Positions 1-5,794 of a stretch of 8,433 bases of DNA are shown here, one piece after another. The notes under the pieces were generated by a model, which saw only the letters and a program-made list of their open reading frames with translations, did no database searches and had not been told where the DNA came from. The number at the start of each line of letters is the position of its first letter. The stretch's first letter is position 1. The translations under genes and the position numbers were made by a program. The stretch covers positions 1 to 8,433 of the forward strand of contig JACCQW010000142.1 in assembly GCA_013813955.1 (NCBI GenBank), written 5' to 3'. The stretch is from Solirubrobacterales bacterium. Lineage in GTDB: Bacteria; Actinomycetota; Thermoleophilia; Solirubrobacterales; Solirubrobacteraceae.

Positions 1-456
1 AACACCGTGCTGATCGCCAACGGCCTGGCCGGGATGGGCTTCGCGCTGCCCTCCGCGATCGCCGCCAAGCTCGTGCACCCGGAGCGCAGGGTGGTCACGG
101 TCAACGGCGACGGCGGCTTTCTCATGAACGTGCAGGAGCTCGAGACCGCCACGCGGCTGGGCACGGCGATCGTCAACGTCATCTGGGAGGACCACCAGTA
201 CGGCTCGATCGTCTGGAAGCAGGACAAGAAGTTCGGCGAGCACTTCGGGACGGACTTCACGAACCCCGACTTCGTCAAGCTGGCCGACGCCTTTGGGATG
301 CCGGCCTGGCGCTGCGAATCTGTCGGCGACTTCGCCACACACCTGCGCCACGCGCTGACGCTCGACGTCCCGTCGCTCGTGGTACTGCCGATCGACTACT
401 CGATCGACGTCGCGATCTCCGAGGAGCTCGGGGAAGGGACGGTGATCAGGACATGA
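1..456 (+). CDS. Acetolactate synthase-family TPP enzyme, C-terminal part (possible 2-oxoglutarate decarboxylase)
   Basis: Partial gene: the reading frame is open from base 1 and ends at TGA 454-456, giving the last 151 residues of a protein that is normally about 550 long. What remains is the TPP/Mg-binding domain: the NGLAGMGFALP segment (residues 7-17 of the fragment), GDGGF (36-40) and, 27 residues after the GDG aspartate, WEDHQYG (62-68). Biosynthetic acetolactate synthases have Asn-Asn at that second metal site. Here Asp64 takes the ligand position, as I recall for catabolic AlsS-type enzymes. The ending (LPIDYS, 129-134) also resembles AlsS. The family condenses or decarboxylates 2-oxoacids in the cytoplasm. 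The stop codon overlaps the start of a succinate-semialdehyde-type dehydrogenase, which favours a 2-oxoacid decarboxylase that makes an aldehyde, for example 2-oxoglutarate to succinate semialdehyde as in cyanobacteria. Family is clear; the substrate is inferred from context, and the N-terminal domains are outside the window. Confidence 0.9.
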   Translation, partial: NTVLIANGLAGMGFALPSAIAAKLVHPERRVVTVNGDGGFLMNVQELETATRLGTAIVNVIWEDHQYGSIVWKQDKKFGEHFGTDFTNPDFVKLADAFGMPAWRCESVGDFATHLRHALTLDVPSLVVLPIDYSIDVAISEELGEGTVIRT

Positions 457-1919
457 GCACCCAGGCCCGCGAGGATGCGGTCCTCGCGGCCGTCGACACG
501 CGGCTGTTCATCGGCGGCGCGTGGCGCGACGCCTCCGGCGGCGGAAGGCTCGGCGTGGAGGACCCGTCCACCGGCGACACGCTGGTCGAGGTCGCCGACG
601 GGCAGCCCGAGGACGCGCTCGCCGCGCTGGGCGCCGCGCACGCTGCGTTCGGGACCTGGCGTGAGCATCCGCCCCGCGAGCGCGGCGACATCCTGCGCCG
701 GGCCTTCGACCTCGTCACGCAGCGCAGCGACGACCTCGCGCTGCTCATGACGCTCGAGATGGGCAAGCCGCTGGCCGAGTCCGCGGCGGAGGTCGCATAC
801 GCGGCGAGCTTTTTGCGCTGGTACTCCGAGGAGGCCGTGCGCATCAACGGCCGCTACCAGGTCAGCGAGAGCGGCCGGGGCCGCGTGCTGACCATGAGAC
901 AGCCGGTCGGGCCGTGCGTGTTCATCACGCCGTGGAACTTCCCGCTGGCCATGGGCACCCGCAAGGTGGGCCCGGCGCTCGCGGCGGGCTGCACGGTCGT
1001 GGTCAAGCCCGCGAAGCAGACGCCGCTGTCGATGCTGATGTTGGCCCGGATCCTCGAGCAGGCCGGGCTGCCGGGCGGCGTGCTCAACGTGATCACGGCG
1101 AAGTCCAGCGGCACGGTCATGGAGCCCCTGATCAAGGACCCGCGCACGCGCAAGCTGTCGTTCACCGGCTCGACCGAGGTCGGCCGCGCGCTGATGGCCC
1201 AGGCCTCCGATCAGGTCCTGCGCGTCTCGATGGAGCTCGGTGGCAACGCGCCGTTTCTGGTCTTCGACGACGCCGATCTGGACGCCGCGGTCGACGGGGC
1301 GGTGATCGCCAAGATGCGCAACGTCGGCGAGGCCTGCACGAGCGCCAACCGCTTCCACGTCGCCGAGTCGGTCGCCGGCGACTTCGCGCGGCGGCTCGCC
1401 GCGCGAATGGGCGAGATGACGATCGGCCGCGGCACCGAGGAGGGTGTCGAGGTGGGCCCGCTGATCGACGACGACCAGCGCGGCAAGGTCGCCGAGCTGG
1501 TCAGCGACGCGGTGGGCAAGGGGGCGGTCGTGCTCACCGGGGGCGAGCGCGTGGACGGTGCGGGCTACTTCTACCGCCCGACCGTGCTGGGCGACGTGCC
1601 CGACGGTGCGCGCCTGCTGGACGAGGAGATCTTCGGCCCGGTCGCGCCCGTGAAGGGCTTCGCCTCCGAGGACGAGGCGATCGCGGCGGCCAACGACACC
1701 GCGTTCGGCCTCGTGGCCTACGTCTACACCTCGAACCTGCGGCGCGCCTTTCGCGTCTGCGAGCGCCTCGAGACCGGGATGATCGGCCTCAACCAGGGCA
1801 TGGTCTCCGACGCGGGCGCGCCGTTCGGCGGGGTCAAGCAGTCGGGCTTCGGCCGCGAGGGCGGGCCCGAGGGCATCGAGGAGTACCTCGAGACGAAGTA
1901 CGTCGCGATGAACCTGTGA
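453..1919 (+). CDS. gabD: Succinate-semialdehyde dehydrogenase-type aldehyde dehydrogenase
   Basis: A complete 488-residue NAD(P)-dependent aldehyde dehydrogenase, the usual length for the family. It oxidises an aldehyde, most likely succinate semialdehyde to succinate, in the cytoplasm. Visible landmarks are PWNFP (160-164, oxyanion Asn162), VVKPA (183-187, Lys185 at the coenzyme), FTGSTEVG (237-244), ELGGNAP (261-267, general base Glu261), GEACTSANR (292-300, nucleophile Cys295) and EEIFGPV (391-397). The tail FGGVKQSGFGREGG (458-471) followed by GIEEYLETKYV is typical of the GabD group. Residue 188 is Lys where NAD-preferring enzymes usually have Glu, so NADP use is plausible. The ATG at 453 overlaps the upstream stop (ATGA), and a purine-rich GGAAGGGA lies 13 bases before the start, so translation is probably coupled to the TPP enzyme. 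Another short-chain semialdehyde remains possible as substrate. Confidence 0.93.
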   Translation: MSTQAREDAVLAAVDTRLFIGGAWRDASGGGRLGVEDPSTGDTLVEVADGQPEDALAALGAAHAAFGTWREHPPRERGDILRRAFDLVTQRSDDLALLMTLEMGKPLAESAAEVAYAASFLRWYSEEAVRINGRYQVSESGRGRVLTMRQPVGPCVFITPWNFPLAMGTRKVGPALAAGCTVVVKPAKQTPLSMLMLARILEQAGLPGGVLNVITAKSSGTVMEPLIKDPRTRKLSFTGSTEVGRALMAQASDQVLRVSMELGGNAPFLVFDDADLDAAVDGAVIAKMRNVGEACTSANRFHVAESVAGDFARRLAARMGEMTIGRGTEEGVEVGPLIDDDQRGKVAELVSDAVGKGAVVLTGGERVDGAGYFYRPTVLGDVPDGARLLDEEIFGPVAPVKGFASEDEAIAAANDTAFGLVAYVYTSNLRRAFRVCERLETGMIGLNQGMVSDAGAPFGGVKQSGFGREGGPEGIEEYLETKYVAMNL

Positions 1920-1934
1920 CGGTGCCCTCTGCGC

Positions 1935-2528
1935 TCACGCGGCTTTCCACAGCGCGATCCCGATGCCGATCCAGCCCAGCCCGAGCAGGGCGACCGGCAC
2001 CTCGATGAGCCGTTCGCTCACCGATTCGAGCGCGCCTGCGGCGATCAGGAGCGGGACGGCCCCGACGCCCATTGCCAGCGGCAGCCACGCGTAGCCGGGT
2101 GCGAGGGCCCTCGTCCGGCGCACCGCCAGGCCGAGCGCGATCAGCGCGACGAGCGTCCCGACGCCCGCAGCGGTGATAAACGGCGTGAGCAGCGTGACCT
2201 CGTCCTCGGAGGGCTCCACTCCCTCGCCGGCGACGGCGCGCACGAGCACCGCGAGGACACCGCAGGCGGCGGCGATTGCCGCGGCGACTCCGCCGACGCG
2301 GGCCGCCCGTCCGCCCGACGGACCCAGCGCCGACCGCAGCCCGAGAAGCGCGAACCCGAACAGCACGAGACCGGCGATGAAGGCGACCGGTGGCTCGTCA
2401 CCCGTGGCGACGATCACGGCCGACTTGAAAACCCACGCGGCTCCGCCGAGCACCGCGGCGACCGCGGCCGATCGCCCGAGCAGAACCCGATCGGTTGGCG
2501 CGCGCTGGGCGGAATCGGCGCTCGACAC
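1935..2528 (-). CDS. Six-helix membrane protein of unknown function
   Basis: I do not recognise a named family. Read from GTG 2528 the protein has 197 residues, rich in Ala, Gly, Leu and Val, with about six hydrophobic segments (roughly 18-42, 48-66, 78-98, 116-136, 147-165 and 176-194). Short charged loops lie between them, including an acidic one at 102-110 (EGVEPSEDE) and an Arg-rich one at 137-140. No catalytic or transport motif is visible, so it is an integral inner-membrane protein of unknown role. I chose the GTG start because GGGAGGA lies ten bases upstream. An ATG at 2603 would add 25 residues rich in Arg, Gly and Pro that look like non-coding sequence and lacks an equally good ribosome site. 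The stop lies 15 bases from the stop of the convergent dehydrogenase, and the gene diverges from the GH2 gene. Confidence 0.75.
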   Translation of the reverse strand: MSSADSAQRAPTDRVLLGRSAAVAAVLGGAAWVFKSAVIVATGDEPPVAFIAGLVLFGFALLGLRSALGPSGGRAARVGGVAAAIAAACGVLAVLVRAVAGEGVEPSEDEVTLLTPFITAAGVGTLVALIALGLAVRRTRALAPGYAWLPLAMGVGAVPLLIAAGALESVSERLIEVPVALLGLGWIGIGIALWKAA

Positions 2529-2538
2529 GGTGTGCCGA

Positions 2539-2545
2539 TCCTCCC
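2539..2545 (-). promoter_or_regulatory. Ribosome binding site deciding the GTG start of the membrane protein
   Basis: On the minus strand GGGAGGA is followed by ten bases and GTG at 2528-2526. It is one of the strongest Shine-Dalgarno matches in the window and is why the shorter start is preferred over the ATG at 2603. Confidence 0.6.
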
Positions 2546-2658
2546 ACAGCCGGCGACCGACCCCGCCGACGCGCCAACCCGGGGGGACTGCGGGGCCACT
2601 CATCGCACGCCGTCGCTACCCTGCGAGGCCCGGCGGGTTATGTGGAGTCGTCCCTCGC

Positions 2659-2680
2659 GGGCGCGCGCTGTCGTGCGCCC
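2659..2680 (+). repeat. GC-rich hairpin in the GH2 leader
   Basis: GGGCGCGCG and CGTGCGCCC form a nine-pair stem with one G-U pair around the loop CTGT. It is followed by CGGAAGTCCGGTGAGA, which can form another small stem-loop. There is no T-tract, so it does not look like a classical terminator. It could be part of a structured 5' leader or simply GC-rich sequence. Confidence 0.35.
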
Positions 2681-2730
2681 GGAAGTCCGGTGAGACAGGA
2701 ACTCAGGTGCGCCAAGGCGAACACGTCCGT

Positions 2731-4629
2731 ATGCGAACGCCCATCCGGGGGATGCTGGCTGCTGCCGCCGCGGCCGCCGTCGCGGTGATCGCCGCCGCGG
2801 TGCTCGCCTACGCGGCCGGGTCCGACGCGGCCGGCGATCCGCCGCCGGTCCTGGCGCCCCACGGGGGCACGCCGAGCATCTACGCCGGGCCGGGCGGCCG
2901 CGCGCAGCTCGACGGTCTGTGGCGCTTCAAGCGCGACCGCGACGACACGGGCCTGGACAAGGGCTACCAGGCCGGCCGGTTCAGCGGGGCGCTCGTGACG
3001 CCGCCCTACGTGCCCGACGCCGTCAAGGTCAACGGCCGGCGCGGCATCTCCACCTTCCGCGGCACGGTGGGGTGGTACCGCACGAACTTCCAGGTCACGC
3101 GCAGCGGGCGCTACGCGATCCGGCTGGAGTCCGTCAACCACAAGGCGCAGGTCTTCATCGACGGCAAGCGCGTCGGCACGCACAAGGGCGAGTACCTGCC
3201 CTTCGAGGTGCGCGCCAACCTGGAAGCCGGGCGCCGCCACCGGCTGGTGGTCCGCGCGGACTGGCGCTGCCCAACCTGCATGAAGCGCGACGGCTGGCAC
3301 CGGCTGTGGTTCAACTTCGGCGGCATCAACCGCGGCGTGAGCATCCGCCAGATCGGGGCCAGCGAGCTGCGCCATCCCAGCCTGCGCACGCGCCTGGTCG
3401 ACGGCGGTGCGCTCGTGAACCTCGCCGTCCACGTGCGCAACAACGCGGCCACGCGCGAGATCCCGCTGCGGGGCTCGCTGTCGCGCGACGGGCGCAAGGT
3501 GGACCTCCTCTTCACACCCGAGCCGGTCGGCCAGGCGGGCACCGAGGTGCTCGGCGCGCAGGCGCGGATCGAGGACCCGGCGCTGTGGTCGCCCGAGGCG
3601 CCGAACCTGTGGGAGCTCGAGCTCGAGGTCCCGGGGGAGTCCACCTACCGCGCCCGCGTCGGCTTGCGCGAGGTGCGCGCGGTCGGCAAGCAGCTGATGG
3701 TCAACGGCCGCCCGGTCAGGCTGCACGGCGCCTCCATCCACGAGGACGTCATCGGCCGCGGCGACGCCCTGGGCCCCGCCGACCAGGACGGGCTCGTCGC
3801 CGGCCTGAAGGCGATCAACGCCAACGCGACGCGAGCGCAGCACCCGCTGGACCAGGGCCTGCTCGAGCGCCTGGACGCCGCCGGGATCATGCTCTGGCAG
3901 GGCATCGGGCCGACCGACGCGCCGGGCGCCTGGACTTCGCGTGGCGCGCGGCGCATCCGCGTGGCCAAGGACCGCGTGCGCACGACGCTGCGCCAGACCC
4001 AGCTGCACCCCTCGATCATCACGTGGAACCTCGCCAACGAGGTCGCCGGAGGCGGCCACCCCGCCGGGCAGATCCCCTACATCGACTCCATGGCCGCCGA
4101 GCTCAAGCGCCGCGATCCCGGCCGCCCGATCGCGCTGGACATCTGGGGCGCGCACCCGCCGCGCCGGTCGTCGCGGATCTACCGCAACATCGACATGATC
4201 GGCTGGACGAACTACATCGGCTGGTACGAGTCGACCTATGCGAGCAACTCCCAGCTGCGCCGCGAGATCCGCACGCGGCTGGCCCATCTGCGGCGCGTGT
4301 TCCCGGACAAGGTCATCGCCGTCACCGAGTTCGGGGCGGAGGGCAACGGGCGCAACGAGACGGCCGAGCCCGGCGGCTTCGCCTTCCAGGCCAATCTCCT
4401 GGACCTCCACCTGGGCACCTACGAGAGGATTCCCGACGTGGTCGGCGCGCTGGTGTGGAACCTGCGCGACTTCGCGGTCGCGCCCTCGTTCGCCGGCGGC
4501 TCGATCACCCGCTCGGTACCGGACATACGCCTCGTGCGCGGCGTCAACCAGAAGGGCCTGTACGACCTGCGCAACAAGGCCAAGCCGTCCGCGCAGGTCG
4601 CGGCGCGGCGCTTCGCCGCCGGGCGCTAG
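2731..4629 (+). CDS. Exported glycoside hydrolase family 2 (beta-glucuronidase/beta-galactosidase-like)
   Basis: A 632-residue retaining glycosidase of family GH2. Residues 1-30 are a signal peptide or anchor (two Arg, a long Ala/Val core, possible cleavage after AYA at 28), so it acts outside the membrane. An N-terminal jelly-roll sugar-binding domain follows (about 58-207, with HRLWFNFGGINRGVSI at 190-205), then an Ig-like domain (215-310) and a TIM barrel (315-630) with the HGASIHED segment at 332-339. The catalytic pair is visible: acid/base Glu437 in WNLANE and nucleophile Glu533 in TEFGAE, 96 residues apart, close to the spacing in beta-glucuronidases. Near the end NQKGLYD (606-612) gives an Asn-x-Lys like the glucuronate-binding motif, although some other GH2 enzymes also carry NxKG here. 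The ATG gives a normal signal-peptide n-region. A GTG at 2707, eight codons earlier, has the better ribosome site (AGGA, six bases away) and is a real alternative. Confidence 0.9.
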   Translation: MRTPIRGMLAAAAAAAVAVIAAAVLAYAAGSDAAGDPPPVLAPHGGTPSIYAGPGGRAQLDGLWRFKRDRDDTGLDKGYQAGRFSGALVTPPYVPDAVKVNGRRGISTFRGTVGWYRTNFQVTRSGRYAIRLESVNHKAQVFIDGKRVGTHKGEYLPFEVRANLEAGRRHRLVVRADWRCPTCMKRDGWHRLWFNFGGINRGVSIRQIGASELRHPSLRTRLVDGGALVNLAVHVRNNAATREIPLRGSLSRDGRKVDLLFTPEPVGQAGTEVLGAQARIEDPALWSPEAPNLWELELEVPGESTYRARVGLREVRAVGKQLMVNGRPVRLHGASIHEDVIGRGDALGPADQDGLVAGLKAINANATRAQHPLDQGLLERLDAAGIMLWQGIGPTDAPGAWTSRGARRIRVAKDRVRTTLRQTQLHPSIITWNLANEVAGGGHPAGQIPYIDSMAAELKRRDPGRPIALDIWGAHPPRRSSRIYRNIDMIGWTNYIGWYESTYASNSQLRREIRTRLAHLRRVFPDKVIAVTEFGAEGNGRNETAEPGGFAFQANLLDLHLGTYERIPDVVGALVWNLRDFAVAPSFAGGSITRSVPDIRLVRGVNQKGLYDLRNKAKPSAQVAARRFAAGR

Positions 4630-4646
4630 CAGCGGGACGCGCGCCG

Positions 4647-5132
4647 GTGGCCCGACGCCCGATCGACTCCTATCTCAACGACCATCTGGCCGGCGCGACG
4701 CTCGGCTGCGATCTGGCCGAGCACATCCGATCGATGAACGAGGGTACGCCGCTCGGGGAGGTCATGGCCTCCGTGGCCGCCGAGATCGAGAAGGACCGGG
4801 ACACGCTCCGTCAGCTCATGCAGCGGCTCGAGATCTCCGAGAACCGCGTCAAGCGGGCCGGGGGCTGGGTGGCTGAGAAGGTCAGCCGCGTGAAGTTCAG
4901 CGGGCTGAGCTCCGGCGAGCCGGAGCTCGGCACCTTCATGGCGCTGGAGGGCCTGTCGCTGGGCATCGAGGGCAAGGCCGACCTCTGGCGCGCGCTGGCG
5001 CAGGTCACAGACGAGTTCGCGCCGGTGGCGGCCCTGGACCTCGACGAGCTGATCGCGCGCGCGGAGTCCCAGCGCTCCGTCGTGGAGCGCGAGCGGATGG
5101 CGTGCGCGCGGCGCGCGCTGGCTGACTCCTAG
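4647..5132 (+). CDS. Helical cytoplasmic protein of unknown function
   Basis: A 161-residue protein with no signal peptide or membrane segment that looks almost entirely alpha-helical. It starts at GTG 4647 with GGGA nine bases upstream; no ATG lies between it and the GH2 stop. Conserved-looking features are the opening SYLNDHLAGATLG (8-20), an acidic helix EIEKDRDTLRQLM (46-58), a Gly/Trp stretch GGWVAEKVSR (72-81), EGLSLGIEGK.DLW (101-114) and an acidic C-terminal helix. I recall similar proteins as uncharacterised in many actinobacteria. The bundle of helices with Glu, Asp and His at helix positions is reminiscent of ferritin-like folds, but I cannot assign metal ligands and give no function. 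It follows the GH2 gene by 17 bases, so the two are probably co-transcribed. Its TAG stop overlaps that of the convergent DUF3159 gene. Confidence 0.8.
   Translation: MARRPIDSYLNDHLAGATLGCDLAEHIRSMNEGTPLGEVMASVAAEIEKDRDTLRQLMQRLEISENRVKRAGGWVAEKVSRVKFSGLSSGEPELGTFMALEGLSLGIEGKADLWRALAQVTDEFAPVAALDLDELIARAESQRSVVERERMACARRALADS
5129..5132. other. Shared CTAG: overlapping stop codons of two convergent genes
   Basis: The palindrome CTAG supplies TAG at 5130-5132 for the plus-strand helical protein and TAG at 5131-5129 for the minus-strand DUF3159 gene. The convergent coding regions therefore overlap by four bases, with no intergenic space. Confidence 0.85.
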
Positions 5133-5782
5133 GCGCCGGCCGCCGCCGGGGCGGGCGGGCGGCGCACCAGCAGCCAGGTCAGCCAGACGCCCAGCGCGAA
5201 GAGGGGCACGCCCATCGCCGTGCGCGCGACGCCGAGGGCCACGACCGCCCCGGCGAGGTACAGCGGCAGCTGGACGAGCAGCCGCATGGAGAACAGGCCG
5301 GCCCACAGCCAGCTCGCGCGCGTGAACGTGCGCGAGCGCGCGGGGTCCTCGCGCCAGCGGTGACCCTCGCCGTCGAGCTGGGAGACGATGATCCCCACGA
5401 GCGGCCGGCGCACGGCGATGGAGACCAGCAGGGCCGTGATGAACAGCGCGTTGGTGATCAGGCCGGGGAGGAAGAAGTCCTCCGCGCGGCCGCTGCGGGT
5501 GGCGACGAACGCGGCGAAGGCGACGCCGATGAGCCCGGAGATGGCATGGCGCGGCGACTGACGCCGGGCCAGCCGGATGGCCGCGAGCACTAGCGCGAGC
5601 GCGATCGCGACGGTCGCGGCGGTGTCGGTGTCCGACCCCGAGATCGAGTAGGCCACCACGAAGGCGGCCGCCGGCGCCGACGTTTCGGCGACGCCCCACG
5701 GGCCGCCGATCGCGTCGGCGATGCTGGGCGGCTCGGAGGGCCGCGAGGGCGCGTCGGGGGCCATCGCACGATGATGGCGCAC
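5129..5782 (-). CDS. DUF3159 family membrane protein
   Basis: A 217-residue integral membrane protein that I place in the DUF3159 family of actinobacteria; its function is unknown. Family-like segments are GGPWGVAETSAPAAAF (26-41), GRAEDFFLPGLITNALF (98-114), RRPLVGI (125-131), WREDP (143-147) and WLWAGLFSMRLLVQLPLY (158-175). About six hydrophobic helices are visible (36-50, 54-72, 81-97, 106-124, 156-178 and 182-206), with a cytoplasmic-looking charged loop at 134-152. I took the GTG at 5782 because GAGGG (5794-5790) lies seven bases upstream and overlaps the fumarase stop. An ATG six codons later (5764) has no ribosome site. The gene is ten bases downstream of fumarase, so coupled translation is likely. 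The C-terminus ends in a Pro/Ala-rich tail and shares its stop CTAG with the opposing gene. Confidence 0.85.
   Translation of the reverse strand: MRHHRAMAPDAPSRPSEPPSIADAIGGPWGVAETSAPAAAFVVAYSISGSDTDTAATVAIALALVLAAIRLARRQSPRHAISGLIGVAFAAFVATRSGRAEDFFLPGLITNALFITALLVSIAVRRPLVGIIVSQLDGEGHRWREDPARSRTFTRASWLWAGLFSMRLLVQLPLYLAGAVVALGVARTAMGVPLFALGVWLTWLLVRRPPAPAAAGA
5133..5165 (+). terminator. Possible hairpin terminator without T-tract, inside the opposing gene's end
   Basis: Immediately after the plus-strand TAG, GCGCCG (5133-5138) pairs with CGGCGC (5160-5165). The interior GCCGCC-type and GGGCGG-type repeats can extend this into a long imperfect hairpin with a four-base loop near 5147-5150. 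No T-run follows. Actinobacteria are reported to use such U-less hairpins, but the sequence also encodes the Pro/Ala-rich tail of the DUF3159 protein, so composition alone may explain it. Confidence 0.3.
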
Positions 5783-5789
5783 CAGCCCG

Positions 5790-5794
5790 CCCTC
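5790..5794 (-). promoter_or_regulatory. Ribosome binding site overlapping the fumarase stop
   Basis: Minus-strand GAGGG shares bases with the fumarase TGA (5795-5793) and sits seven bases before the GTG of the DUF3159 gene. It supports that GTG start and suggests translational coupling of the two genes. Confidence 0.55.

Larger units (their letters stand above)
2529..2730. promoter_or_regulatory. Divergent intergenic region with structured leader
   Basis: This 202-base gap separates the minus-strand membrane protein from the plus-strand GH2 gene and must hold both promoters unless transcripts enter from elsewhere. I see a possible -10 element TACCCT at 2617-2622 for the plus strand, but no convincing -35 partner. 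A strong hairpin (2659-2680) and a second short stem around 2684-2703 lie in what would be the GH2 leader. No tRNA or known riboswitch could be confirmed. Confidence 0.4.

Noticed and set aside
396..1358. A 320-codon minus-strand frame opposite the dehydrogenase, and a 364-codon plus-strand alternative frame at 914-2008
   Set aside because: Both are compositional shadows. The dehydrogenase frame carries every expected ALDH motif without interruption.
1931..1955. GCGCT...AGCGC inverted repeat between the convergent dehydrogenase and membrane protein genes
   Set aside because: Only five pairs with a 15-base loop and no T-tract; too weak to call a terminator.
2529..2603. N-terminal extension of the membrane protein to the ATG at 2603
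   Set aside because: It adds a Gly/Arg/Pro/Trp-rich segment and skips the best ribosome site in the region, which serves the GTG at 2528.
2659..2720. Cobalamin riboswitch
   Set aside because: Only the GGAA...GGTGAGA part fits. The conserved second half of the core is absent or poorly matched, and a GH2 enzyme is not a usual B12-regulated gene.
2173..2730. Upstream extension of the GH2 frame
   Set aside because: The frame stays open, but the extra 186 codons are Ser/Thr/Pro/Arg-rich shadow sequence opposite the membrane protein and would bury the signal peptide.
2638..4410. A 590-codon open frame antisense to the GH2 gene
   Set aside because: Its translation is Arg/Ala/Asp/Val-rich low-complexity sequence with no domain. 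The opposite strand has catalytic GH2 motifs. Long antisense frames are expected when third positions are almost all G or C.
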